From Polaromonas sp. UBA4122 (lineage in GTDB: Bacteria; Pseudomonadota; Gammaproteobacteria; Burkholderiales; Burkholderiaceae_C), in assembly GCA_002381615.1 (NCBI GenBank), contig DFWY01000035.1, positions 8,341-43,466 on the forward strand: a stretch of 35,126 nucleotides of DNA. The letters run 5' to 3'. Positions 25,074-34,138 of this stretch are shown here, piece by piece. The notes below the pieces were generated by a model. It did not search any database, was not told the origin of the DNA, and worked only from the letters and a program-made list of their open reading frames with translations. How positions within the stretch are numbered: the stretch's first letter is position 1; each line of letters starts with the position of its first letter. The position numbers were made by a program, and so were the translations under genes.

Positions 25074-25225
25074 GGCAGTCTCCAGATATCACCCCGCGGC
25101 AGCGCCAGCCGGACGTGTTTTGTTTGTCACGCAAATTCTAGGCTCTTGCGGCCCTGGATATTGTTGTCAGGTGCGGGATGCTGTCCGCTCATTTTTCGTC
25201 CCGTACGCCAGGGTGTTATCCCCCG

Positions 25226-25789
25226 CTAAGCGCTGGCATAGGCTTCGAGCCCCAGCGCCACCACGGTCGCTACCTCCTGCCCCACTGCCTGCCGGAATTC
25301 GTCTTCGGCCTGCGCCACGGCGCCCTTGAAGGCTTGCAGCCACAACAATCCTGATTCGGTGAACACCACCTGCCGGGCCCGTTTGTCGTGCGGGTCATCC
25401 TCGCGCCTGACCAGTCCCCAGGCTTCGCATTGGTTGACCAGGTCGCCCATGGCCTGCTTGCTCATGCCGGCACTTTTGGCCAGGTCCGTCAGGCGCGAGC
25501 CGCCCACGGCCAGGTGGCGCGTGATGTGGATGTGCGCGGCACCCACCTGGTCGCGCGCGGCCAGGTTCGAAAGCGCCAGTGGCACCTCTACGTTGCGGGC
25601 CATGAGCCAGAGCACGCGCTCGTCAAAGCGGCGCAAGGCATGGCCGAGCAGGCGCCCCAAGTGCGTGACACGCCAGCTCTGATCGCTGGCCGAGCTGCCG
25701 CTGCCAAGGTCTTTGAGGGTGTCGAGAGTGCCATGGGCAGCATCGACATCATGGGCATTGCGCATCGGTTTGGCGTCTGTTTCCTGCAT
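25226..25789 (-). CDS. MarR-family transcriptional regulator
   Basis: A 187-residue protein with the MarR winged-helix core in its C-terminal two-thirds: LTDLAKSAGMSKQAMGDLVNQCEAWGLVRREDDPHDKRARQVVFTESG, in which the recognition helix and the wing with DPHDKRAR are plain. The first 40 residues are a low-complexity extension. No target gene lies beside it on the same strand, so it may regulate itself (see the palindrome at 25815-25835) or a distant gene. It is divergent from recA. Confidence 0.9.
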   Translation of the reverse strand: MQETDAKPMRNAHDVDAAHGTLDTLKDLGSGSSASDQSWRVTHLGRLLGHALRRFDERVLWLMARNVEVPLALSNLAARDQVGAAHIHITRHLAVGGSRLTDLAKSAGMSKQAMGDLVNQCEAWGLVRREDDPHDKRARQVVFTESGLLWLQAFKGAVAQAEDEFRQAVGQEVATVVALGLEAYASA

Positions 25790-25814
25790 CGGCTTATGCT
25801 ACTTTATGAAGCGC

Positions 25815-25835
25815 TCAGTTAATCAGGAAAACTGA
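25815..25835. promoter_or_regulatory. Palindrome TCAGTT-N9-AACTGA upstream of the marR-like gene
   Basis: A perfect 6-bp inverted repeat with a 9-bp spacer, about 26 bp upstream of the MarR-family start codon. Position and symmetry fit a MarR operator for autoregulation. It also stands just upstream of the proposed recA promoter. Confidence 0.45.
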
Positions 25836-25847
25836 CTAAAAATAGGG

Positions 25848-25893
25848 TTTACTTATTTTAACGACGCCCATAAAGTACTGGTTATGCATCCAG
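25848..25893 (+). promoter_or_regulatory. recA promoter with LexA (SOS) box
   Basis: A LexA-type site CTG-GTTATGCATC-CAG (CTG-N10-CAG) lies at 25878-25893, 70 bp before the recA start. Directly upstream are TTTACT (25848-25853) and TAAAGT (25871-25876) with a 17-bp spacer, a plausible -35/-10 pair. LexA bound at the box would sit over the transcription start, the usual arrangement for SOS control of recA. Confidence 0.75.
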
Positions 25894-25963
25894 CCTGTGA
25901 TTAAAAGCAGACGCTGGAATTGAGGTAGAAGTTTTTACATCATTGATTTTCAAGGAGATTTTC

Positions 25964-27085
25964 ATGGACGCACCGGTCAAAACCAATCCAGCCCTGAACA
26001 CCGAAAAAGCCAAGGCCCTGCAGGCCGCGCTGGCCCAGATTGAGAAGCAGTTTGGCAAAGGCACCATCATGAAGCTGGGTGCCGGCGAGGTGATTGAAGA
26101 CATCCAGGTGGTGTCAACCGGTTCTCTGGGCCTGGACATTGCCTTGGGCGTTGGCGGCCTGCCGCGTGGCCGGGTGATCGAGATTTACGGGCCGGAGTCG
26201 TCCGGTAAAACCACGCTGACGCTGCAGGTGATTGCCGAAATGCAAAAAATCGGCGGTACCTGTGCGTTTGTCGACGCCGAGCACGCGCTGGACATCCAGT
26301 ACGCGCAAAAACTCGGCGTGAACCTGCAGGAGCTGCTGATTTCCCAGCCAGACACCGGCGAGCAGGCGCTTGAGATTGTGGATTCGCTGACCCGCTCCGG
26401 CGCGGTCGACCTGATCGTGATCGACTCGGTGGCCGCCCTCACGCCCAAGGCCGAACTGGAAGGCGAAATGGGCGACTCGCTGCCCGGCCTGCAGGCCCGT
26501 TTGATGAGCCAGGCGCTAAGGAAACTGACCGCCAGCATCAAGAAAGCCAACTGCATGGTGATTTTCATCAACCAGATCCGCATGAAGATCGGCGTGATGT
26601 TCGGCTCGCCCGAAACCACCACCGGCGGCAATGCGCTGAAGTTCTACGCCTCCGTGCGTCTGGACATCCGCCGTATCGGCTCGATCAAAAGGGGCGATGA
26701 AGTCATCGGCAATGAGACCCGCGTGAAGGTGGTCAAAAACAAGGTCGCGTCACCGTTCAAGACCGCAGAGTTCGACATTCTGTACGGCGAGGGTATCAGC
26801 CGCCTGGGCGAGGTGCTGGACTTGGGTGTGGCCGGCCACATCGTTGAAAAGGCCGGCGCCTGGTACGCCTTCAACGGCGAAAAAATCGGCCAGGGTCGCG
26901 ACAACTCGCGTGAATTCCTCAAGGAGAACCCGGCGCTCGCCATCGAGATCGAAAACAAGGTGCGTGAGTCGCTGGGCATCCCGCCGGTGCAAGCGGCTGT
27001 CGCAGTGGCTGCCGATGCGAGCGACAAAACAGACAAGGCCGCCAAACCTGAAAAAGCCGACAAAGCGCCCAAAGCCGCGGCCTGA
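25964..27085 (+). CDS. recA: Recombinase RecA
   Basis: A 373-residue RecA, the DNA strand-exchange ATPase that also activates LexA self-cleavage. Walker A is GPESSGKT (76-83), with FVDAEHALD and [15 protein letters not shown] (Walker B region) and the DNA-binding loop 2 region [20 protein letters not shown]. The C-terminus ends in a Lys/Ala/Asp-rich tail instead of the acidic tail of E. coli. The ATG at 25964 has AAGGAG at 25952-25957; seven upstream codons are excluded. recX follows 112 bp downstream, with repeat copy E between. Confidence 0.98.
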   Translation: MDAPVKTNPALNTEKAKALQAALAQIEKQFGKGTIMKLGAGEVIEDIQVVSTGSLGLDIALGVGGLPRGRVIEIYGPESSGKTTLTLQVIAEMQKIGGTCAFVDAEHALDIQYAQKLGVNLQELLISQPDTGEQALEIVDSLTRSGAVDLIVIDSVAALTPKAELEGEMGDSLPGLQARLMSQALRKLTASIKKANCMVIFINQIRMKIGVMFGSPETTTGGNALKFYASVRLDIRRIGSIKRGDEVIGNETRVKVVKNKVASPFKTAEFDILYGEGISRLGEVLDLGVAGHIVEKAGAWYAFNGEKIGQGRDNSREFLKENPALAIEIENKVRESLGIPPVQAAVAVAADASDKTDKAAKPEKADKAPKAAA

Positions 27086-27092
27086 CCCGGTT

Positions 27093-27156
27093 TTATATGA
27101 AAAATCAGGCGCTAGCCCAGGAAGCACGGGCGCAGTCAGCTATTAAAAATATAGTG
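27093..27156 (+). repeat. Dispersed intergenic repeat, copy E (recA-recX spacer)
   Basis: TTATATGAAAAATCAGGC, then GCTAGCCC and GGGCGC arms, then CAGCTATTAAAAATATAGTG. It begins seven bases after the recA stop codon. Since recX is probably read through from recA, this hairpin-bearing copy could reduce recX expression relative to recA. Confidence 0.8.
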
Positions 27157-27197
27157 ATTGCGCGCTGCGCAAGCGCCTGCTTCCCTTTGGCCCTTCG

Positions 27198-27683
27198 ATG
27201 CGCAGCTCGATGAACCCAGCCAAACCAGCGGCCCGGCCGGGCATCGGTCTTTCGCTCAAGGGTCGCGCCTTGCGCTACTTGGCGGCCCGAGAGCATTCGC
27301 GGGCCGAGCTGGAGCGCAAGCTGGCACCCCATGAGGAAACACCAGGCCAGTTGGCGCAGGTGCTCGATGACTTGCAAGCCAAGGACTTCATCAGTGAAGT
27401 GCGGGTGCTCGAGTCGGTCATCCACCGGCGCGCCGGGCGGTTTGGCGCGGCGCGCATCAAGCACGAGTTGCTGAACAAGGGGCTGGGCGCGGAGCTGGTG
27501 GCCAGTGCGATGGACCGCCTGAAGCTAAACGAACTGGAACGCGCCCGCGAAGTCTGGCGCAAGAAGTTTGCGGGGCCGGCGCCGGACGCAGCCGGGCGCG
27601 CCAGGCAAATGCGGTTTCTTGCCACCCGCGGCTTTGGCGGTGACGTGATCCGCCGCGTGGTGTCGCAAGCGGATGACGATTGA
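27198..27683 (+). CDS. recX: RecA regulatory protein RecX
   Basis: A 161-residue, basic, all-helical protein of the RecX family, which binds in the RecA filament groove and inhibits its extension. The three-repeat helical pattern is visible: GRALRYLAAREHSRAELERKL, VIHRRAGRFGAARIKHELLNKGL, and ARQMRFLATRGFGGDVIRRVV. Two possible ATGs exist (27198, 27210), neither with a strong ribosome site. It lies downstream of recA, the usual location, and should share its SOS control. Confidence 0.93.
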   Translation: MRSSMNPAKPAARPGIGLSLKGRALRYLAAREHSRAELERKLAPHEETPGQLAQVLDDLQAKDFISEVRVLESVIHRRAGRFGAARIKHELLNKGLGAELVASAMDRLKLNELERAREVWRKKFAGPAPDAAGRARQMRFLATRGFGGDVIRRVVSQADDD

Positions 27684-27700
27684 TCGCTTCCAAGAATTTA

Positions 27701-27758
27701 AGCCGAATAGGGCTATAGCCCAATGAATACGGGCGCAAGCAGCTATTACATCAGTAGC
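27701..27758 (+). repeat. Dispersed intergenic repeat, copy F
   Basis: Contains a perfect 12-base palindrome GGGCTATAGCCC (27710-27721), then ATACGGGCGCAAGCAGCTATTACATCAGTAGC, matching copies B and E. It follows the recX stop by 17 bp, in the same orientation as copy E, so recX is bracketed by direct copies. It also lies at the 3' end of the convergent argC. Confidence 0.78.
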
Positions 27759-27814
27759 AAATTGGTGCTGATGGCGAACCGCCTGATCGCGTGGACAGCC
27801 AGGCAGCCGCTACG

Positions 27815-28738
27815 TCAAAGTCCCAGCATGAGTTTGAGGTTTTGCACGGCAGCACCCGACGCGCCCTTGCCCAGGTTGTCCAGCCGCGCAATCAGCACCG
27901 CCTGGCGGTAGGTTTCGTTGCCAAACACGCGCAACTCCATCTTGTTGGTGTCATTAAGGGCCAGCGCATCGAGCTTGCCGGATTCGGGCGCAGCTTCTAC
28001 CGTCACCCATTCGCTGCCCGCGTAATGCCGGGTCAGCACTTCCTGCAGTTGCGCGGCGCTGGGCTGGCCAGGCAGCAAGTCAAGATGCAGCGGCAACTGC
28101 ACCAGCATGCCCTGCATGAAGTTGCCCACCGAGGGAATAAACACCGGACGGCGCGCCAGGCCGGTGTATTTCATGATTTCGGGCAGGTGCTTGTGCTCCA
28201 GGCCCAAGCCGTAAATCTCAAACAAGGGCGCAGTGCCGGCCTCGTAGGCCGCAATCATCTGGCGCCCGCCACCGGAATAACCGCTCACAGCGGGAAGGCT
28301 CAAGGGAAAATCAGCCGGGATCAAGCCGGCATCGACCAGCGGGCGGATCAGCGCAATCGCGCCGGTGGCGTAGCAGCCTGGGTTGGCCACGCGCTCGGCT
28401 GCGGCCACGGCTTCGCGCTGGCCTTTGACCAGCTCGGGAAAGCCGAAGACCCAGCCCGGCGCGGTGCGGTGGGCGGTTGACGCGTCAATGATCTTGGGGA
28501 TTTTCTTCGCGCCTGCCTGCTTGAGGCTGTCAATCATGGCGACCGATTCACGCGCCGCGTCGTCATGCAGGCACAAAATCACCAGATCGACCTGCGCCAT
28601 CAGGTCGCGCTTGGCCGCAGCGTCCTTGCGCAACTCGGGCGCGATGCTGACCACCTCAATCTGCGGCATGGTTTGCAGCCGTTCGCGGATTTGCAGCCCC
28701 GTTGTGCCAGCTTCACCATCAATAAAAACTTTGGGCAT
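27815..28738 (-). CDS. argC: N-acetyl-gamma-glutamyl-phosphate reductase (type 2)
   Basis: A 307-residue NADPH-dependent reductase, third step of arginine biosynthesis (N-acetylglutamyl phosphate to the semialdehyde). The dinucleotide loop is [13 protein letters not shown] (5-17), and the catalytic cysteine is C122 in [19 protein letters not shown] follows. The short length and the IDGEAGTTG start mark the type 2 ArgC of proteobacteria. The ATG at 28738 has GAAAG upstream. It is alone on its strand and diverges from sucC. Confidence 0.96.
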   Translation of the reverse strand: MPKVFIDGEAGTTGLQIRERLQTMPQIEVVSIAPELRKDAAAKRDLMAQVDLVILCLHDDAARESVAMIDSLKQAGAKKIPKIIDASTAHRTAPGWVFGFPELVKGQREAVAAAERVANPGCYATGAIALIRPLVDAGLIPADFPLSLPAVSGYSGGGRQMIAAYEAGTAPLFEIYGLGLEHKHLPEIMKYTGLARRPVFIPSVGNFMQGMLVQLPLHLDLLPGQPSAAQLQEVLTRHYAGSEWVTVEAAPESGKLDALALNDTNKMELRVFGNETYRQAVLIARLDNLGKGASGAAVQNLKLMLGL

Positions 28739-28827
28739 AAAGAACTTTCAGCGTCAAATCAGTGCCCGGAAGCACCCATTGTTGGTCAATTGTGTTCCCT
28801 TTCAGGTGAATTCCGGGTGTAAGGTCG

Positions 28828-28842
28828 GCACAAGAATTGTGC
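28828..28842. promoter_or_regulatory. Perfect palindrome GCACAA-GAA-TTGTGC in the argC-sucC spacer
   Basis: A 6-bp perfect inverted repeat with a 3-bp centre, in the 255-bp divergent space between argC (start 28738) and sucC (start 28994). The size and symmetry fit a dimeric regulator site. The regulator and the gene it controls are unknown; I saw no convincing -35/-10 pair nearby. Confidence 0.4.
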
Positions 28843-28993
28843 ATCGCAGCATGATACAGTTCTAGGTTGCTGCCTGCAGTGACCCGCTAACAGTGTGGTT
28901 TTGGGCCGGCGTGGCCTGCCTTAAGCGCTCCCCACCGCCTCTGCCCAACACTCTCTGTTGCACTCTTTTTTTACTGAATTCTGAAGGTTTTTC

Positions 28994-30157
<1,164 letters not shown>

Positions 30158-30222
30158 TATTGCGGGACAGACCGTAGGCCGCGCAGCGGACCAGCGCGGT
30201 CCCCAACCGATTAGGAAAAGTC

Positions 30223-31116
30223 ATGTCGATCTACATCAACAAAAATACCAAAGTCATCACGCAAGGCATTACCGGCAAGACCGGTCAGTTCCATACCCGC
30301 ATGTGCCGCGACTACGCCAACGGCAAAAATGCCTTTGTGGCGGGCGTGAACCCCAAGAAAGCCGGCGAAGACTTCGAAGGCATCCCGATTTATGCCACCG
30401 TTCTAGAGGCCGCTCAGGCCACCGGTGCGACGGTCTCGGTCATTTATGTGCCGCCTGCAGGGGCAGCGGCTGCGATCTGGGAGGCTGTTGAAGCCAACCT
30501 GGACCTGACCATCTGCATCACCGAAGGCATTCCGGTGCGTGACATGCTGGAAGTGCGCAACCGCATGAAAGCCAGGGAAGCTGCCGGCGGCAAGAAAACC
30601 CTGCTACTGGGCCCCAACTGCCCCGGCCTGATCACGCCCGAAGAGATCAAGATCGGCATCATGCCCGGTCACATCCACCGCAAGGGCCGCATTGGCGTGG
30701 TCAGCCGCTCCGGCACGCTGACCTATGAAGCCGTGGCGCAGCTGACCGAAATCGGCCTGGGCCAATCCACCGCGGTCGGCATTGGCGGCGACCCAATCAA
30801 TGGCCTGAAGCACATCGACATCATGAAAGCCTTTAACGACGACCCCGACACCGATGCCGTCATCATGATTGGCGAAATCGGCGGTTCGGACGAAGCCGAA
30901 GCCGCCCTATGGTGCAAAGCCAACATGAAAAAGCCGATCGTCGGCTTCATCGCTGGCGTGACCGCACCTGCCGGCAAACGCATGGGCCATGCCGGTGCGC
31001 TGATTTCTGGCGGCGCCGACACAGCGGATGCCAAGCTGGCGATCATGGAAGCGTGCGGCTTCACTGTCACGCGCAACCCGTCCGAGATGGCGAAACTGCT
31101 CAAGGCGCTGCTGTAA
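30223..31116 (+). CDS. sucD: Succinyl-CoA synthetase, alpha subunit
   Basis: A 297-residue CoA-binding subunit. The N-terminal Rossmann part has VITQGITGKTGQFHT and FVAGVNPKKAG, with LLGPNCPGLITP in the middle. The phosphorylated histidine is H256 in GKRMGHAGALISGG. With SucC it forms the enzyme that makes ATP and succinate from succinyl-CoA. AGGAAAAGTC precedes the ATG. It is followed by a two-way terminator. Confidence 0.97.
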   Translation: MSIYINKNTKVITQGITGKTGQFHTRMCRDYANGKNAFVAGVNPKKAGEDFEGIPIYATVLEAAQATGATVSVIYVPPAGAAAAIWEAVEANLDLTICITEGIPVRDMLEVRNRMKAREAAGGKKTLLLGPNCPGLITPEEIKIGIMPGHIHRKGRIGVVSRSGTLTYEAVAQLTEIGLGQSTAVGIGGDPINGLKHIDIMKAFNDDPDTDAVIMIGEIGGSDEAEAALWCKANMKKPIVGFIAGVTAPAGKRMGHAGALISGGADTADAKLAIMEACGFTVTRNPSEMAKLLKALL

Positions 31117-31160
31117 GCAGTATTACCCATCAGGGCGGTAAGTAAACCGGGCTAAACTCT

Positions 31161-31192
31161 AAAAAAAACAGCGCTCCCAGGTGCTTTTTTTT
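31161..31192. terminator. Bidirectional hairpin terminator between sucD and the TerC gene
   Basis: A run of eight A (31161-31168), a short stem AGCGC (31170-31174) with GTGCT (31181-31185, one G-T pair), a six-base loop, and a run of eight T (31185-31192). The A- and T-runs can extend the stem, giving a terminator that works on both strands and ends the sucCD transcript. Confidence 0.7.
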
Positions 31193-31214
31193 ACTTAATA
31201 ACAACGGAGCTGCC

Positions 31215-31916
31215 ATGATTTTCGGACTTGACCTTACTTCGCCATTGTTCTGGAGCGCTTTTGGCGCCATCGTTCTGGCCAACATTGTGCTGTCCGGCGA
31301 CAACGCCGTGGTGATTGCCATGGCGGCGCGAACGCTCAAGCCCGAACAGCGCGGCAAGGCCATTTTCTGGGGCAGCGCCGCGGCGATCGTGATGCGGATC
31401 ATCCTGACCATCGTGGCCATCCAGTTGTTGACCTTGCCCTATCTGAAGGTCGTGGGCGCGATATTGCTGGTTTATATCGGCGTGGACCTGCTCAGCGCTG
31501 AAGATGACGAAGACAGTGAGGGCAAGGAGATCAACGGTATGGCCGCCGCGATCCGGACCATCCTGATTGCTGACCTGGTCATGAGCCTGGACAACATTCT
31601 GGCCGTGGCCGCCGCCGCCAAGGGCAACCTGCCCCTGCTGGTGCTGGGCCTGCTGGTGAGTATTCCCTTGATTGTTTTTGGCGCGACGCTGCTCACCAAG
31701 GTGATGGAACGCTTCCCGATCATCATCACGATTGGTGCTGCCCTGCTTGGGTTCCTGGCGGGCGAAATGCTGCTGACCGATCCAGCCGTCACGGCCCGTT
31801 TTGGCACCATAGCTGAGCAAACGGTGACCTTCGCCGGCATCCTGGGCGCAGTTCTGGTCGTGGCGCTGGGCACTTACCTCACAAAACGCCAGCAAAAGAA
31901 GGCGTCGGCCAATTAA
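31215..31916 (+). CDS. TerC family integral membrane protein
   Basis: A 233-residue protein with about seven hydrophobic membrane segments. The family signatures are VLSGDNAVVIAMAAR (about 25-39) and DLVMSLDNILAVAAAA (about 119-134), whose Asp and Asn residues in the membrane probably bind metal. The acidic loop AEDDEDSEGKE separates the halves. TerC/YjbE-type proteins are implicated in tellurite resistance and manganese export. I looked for a yybP-ykoY manganese riboswitch upstream and did not see one; the 5' leader is only about 20 bases from the sucD terminator. GGAG precedes the ATG. Confidence 0.93.
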   Translation: MIFGLDLTSPLFWSAFGAIVLANIVLSGDNAVVIAMAARTLKPEQRGKAIFWGSAAAIVMRIILTIVAIQLLTLPYLKVVGAILLVYIGVDLLSAEDDEDSEGKEINGMAAAIRTILIADLVMSLDNILAVAAAAKGNLPLLVLGLLVSIPLIVFGATLLTKVMERFPIIITIGAALLGFLAGEMLLTDPAVTARFGTIAEQTVTFAGILGAVLVVALGTYLTKRQQKKASAN

Positions 31917-32283
31917 GACGGTCCCGACCGCCGGGCCTGCTCGCTGACCCGGCGACAGACTGTGGTCTGGCCGCGGCAGCTCCGCGTGAGGCGCTCCCCG
32001 CGCTTGCAAGCCTGAATTTGCAACAAAAGGTACGCAGGACGTGCAAAAGTCCCTTGTCCAGCGCCGCCTCGTCTGTTACTGTTAATGTCCATCATCGAAA
32101 ACCATGTAACTGGTCAGTAACACTGACTGGCGCTGACAAGTGCGCAAAAAAAGAAACCGATGTAAGCGGATATGAATAGCGAATCAGCATAAGGCGTACG
32201 CAGCCGTTTGAGAAAAACCATGGCCGCCCCAAGCGCCTGCTGCCAGCACAGGCACCACGTGACCAATTAATAACGTCAACAAA
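31917..32283. other. 367-bp intergenic region, TerC to PP2C
   Basis: Begins with hairpin candidates CGCCGGG (31929-31935)/CCCGGCG (31948-31954) and CAGAC-TGTG-GTCTG, which may end the TerC transcript, though without a T-run. Further on is a perfect inverted repeat GTCAGT-AAC-ACTGAC (32113-32127), a possible regulator site for the phosphatase gene. No open frame in it looks like a gene. Confidence 0.45.
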
Positions 32284-33069
32284 ATGATTTACGAAATTTG
32301 CACTCAAACAGACCCCGGTCTGACGCGGGACAACAACGAAGATGTCGTTGCTTTTGATGCAGCGACACGGCTTTGTATCCTGGCCGACGGGATGGGCGGC
32401 TATAACGCAGGCGAAATTGCCAGCGGGATGGCTGCGGCTTTCATCAAATCGGAAATGAGTCGCTGGCTTTCTCAGGCAGGCAGGCAGGCCAATGCCAAGG
32501 ATGTGCGCCGGGCCCTGGAAATCTGCGTGGAAAATGCAAACCACTCGATTTTCAATGCGGCCAATTCCAACCCCCAATACGCGGGCATGGGAACCACGCT
32601 GGTGGTGGGCGTTTTTCAGGGCGACCGCCTGTTGCTGGGCCATATTGGGGATTCGCGCTGCTACCGCTTGCGCGGCCAGACGTTCCAGCAAATCACCAAA
32701 GATCATTCCTTGCTTCAGGAGCAGCTTGACGCCGGGCTGATTACCCCCGCGCAGGCGCTGACCTCACCGATCAAGAATCTGATCACACGCGCCTTGGGCG
32801 TTGAAGACACAGTGCTGGTTGAAGTCAATGAACATCGTGTGGAAGCCGGCGATATTTATCTCAAGTGCTCGGATGGCCTGTCGGACATGGTCGATGACGA
32901 AGGCATCGCCGTCATCCTTCTGGGTAACGAGGCGCTGGAGCAGAAAGCCAGGCAACTGATTGCGTTGGCCAATGAGGCGGGCGGGCGCGACAACATTTCC
33001 GTATTACTGGCGCACGCAAAAGAAGACTCGGCCAAGCGCGGTCTTCTTTCCAGAATGCGGGGAAAATAG
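32284..33069 (+). CDS. PP2C-type serine/threonine protein phosphatase (Stp/PrpC-like)
   Basis: A 261-residue metal-dependent phosphatase. The metal ligands lie in TRDNNEDV (D20), LADGMGGYNAGE (D35, G36), CSDGLSDM (D197) and GGRDNISV (D236). GTTLVVG and GHIGDSRCYRL complete the bacterial PP2C set. A basic C-terminus (AKRGLLSRMRGK) may bind membrane or nucleic acid. It removes phosphate from Ser/Thr residues set by a Hanks-type kinase, which is not in this window. The FHA-domain gene follows 39 bp downstream in the same direction, which supports a phosphoprotein signalling unit. Confidence 0.95.
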   Translation: MIYEICTQTDPGLTRDNNEDVVAFDAATRLCILADGMGGYNAGEIASGMAAAFIKSEMSRWLSQAGRQANAKDVRRALEICVENANHSIFNAANSNPQYAGMGTTLVVGVFQGDRLLLGHIGDSRCYRLRGQTFQQITKDHSLLQEQLDAGLITPAQALTSPIKNLITRALGVEDTVLVEVNEHRVEAGDIYLKCSDGLSDMVDDEGIAVILLGNEALEQKARQLIALANEAGGRDNISVLLAHAKEDSAKRGLLSRMRGK

Positions 33070-33108
33070 CACAGTGACGGAAATCTTAATAACAGACCGG
33101 AGGCCGCC

Positions 33109-33765
33109 ATGCCGAAATTAATCATCTTTATTGACGGCGTCGTGATCAAGGAAGTCCAGGTGACAAAAGACCGGACCTCTTTAGGCCGCAGGCCTTACAA
33201 CGATGTCGTCATTGACAACCTCGCGGTCAGTGGAGAGCATGCCGTTTTACAAATGTCTGGCAAAGAGGTTTACCTTGAAGACCTCAACAGCACCAACGGC
33301 ACCTACCTCAATGGCAAGGCTGTCAAAAAGCAGTTGCTGAAAAACAGCGACATCATTGAAATCGGCAAGTACAAGATCACGTATGTGAATGAGGCCGCCC
33401 AGGCAGAGTTTGATAAAACCGTGGCAAACAAGGCCGACGCTGCGGGGCTCGTGACGCCTGCTGCCGGGGCGGCGTCTGCGGCTACTGCCAATGCAGGCAC
33501 AGGTTTCAATGCGGCCATCAAGGTCATCTCGGGCGCCGCCGCGGGTCGTGAGGTGGCCCTGGTCAAGGTGGTGACCACCGTCGGCAAGCCAGGCGTTGCG
33601 GTCGCAGCCATTACCAAAAGACCGCAGGGTTTTATAGTGACCCATGTGGAAGGCGCCGGCAAGCTGACGCTGAATGGTGCGCCTATTGGCACCGAGCCGG
33701 CCCTATTGAAAAATGGCGACGTGCTTGAGCTGGCCGGTACCCAGATGCAGTTCGTGCAGCATTGA
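33109..33765 (+). CDS. FHA-domain protein (one canonical, one degenerate FHA domain)
   Basis: A 218-residue protein. The N-terminal FHA domain (about 20-95) has the phosphothreonine-binding residues in SLGRRPYND (R27), SGEH (41-44) and LNSTNGTYLNG (59-69). An Ala/Thr/Gly-rich linker (about 110-140) follows. The C-terminal part (about 143-218) repeats the fold in outline (TTVGKPGVAVAAITKRPQGF, LTLNGAPIG, LKNGDVLELAG), but the key Arg/Ser/His are missing, so it is unlikely to bind phosphothreonine. It probably recruits a phosphorylated partner that the upstream PP2C phosphatase can reset. GGAGG precedes the ATG. Confidence 0.9.
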   Translation: MPKLIIFIDGVVIKEVQVTKDRTSLGRRPYNDVVIDNLAVSGEHAVLQMSGKEVYLEDLNSTNGTYLNGKAVKKQLLKNSDIIEIGKYKITYVNEAAQAEFDKTVANKADAAGLVTPAAGAASAATANAGTGFNAAIKVISGAAAGREVALVKVVTTVGKPGVAVAAITKRPQGFIVTHVEGAGKLTLNGAPIGTEPALLKNGDVLELAGTQMQFVQH

Positions 33766-34138
33766 CAGACCTGCTTGCCGGCTCCTGGCAGGAAACCGGA
33801 TCACAAGCACCTTCTACCCGAGGTCCCATCAGACTCCTCTCCCGGTCCGCTCCCGGCGCCGGCCTCGCGTAGCCGCCACGCTGATCCCGCGGTGCCGGCA
33901 AACCCGATAAACAAGAACAACGCCGCCGAATTGGAAACCTGGGGATTGGGATCAATGCACTGTGAAATTTCTCAATTTTCACCGGGAAAATGCCAAAAAA
34001 TTCCTTTACCCGATGTAGGCAGCGCGTGTAGCCTCCATGCGGTTGTTGCCTATTTCTCCAGAATGGGACGGCGCAACGCATTTTGAAACCAAATCACCTC
34101 AATATCGAGGTCAAGATCACGGCCAAGCGGAAAACCCC
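33766..34138. other. 373-bp intergenic region, FHA gene to MBL-fold gene
   Basis: Starts with a possible hairpin CTTGCC-GGCTCCT-GGCAGG close to the FHA stop, without a T-run. In the middle is an AT-rich part with the inverted repeat ATTTTC-ACCGG-GAAAAT (33975-33991). The last 35 codons of the upstream extension of the MBL frame (from 34037) are not family-like and are treated as non-coding. I recognise nothing else. Confidence 0.45.

Noticed and set aside
31117-31214. A yybP-ykoY manganese riboswitch upstream of the TerC gene
   Set aside because: The short space is occupied by the sucD terminator, and the conserved loop motifs of that riboswitch are not seen.
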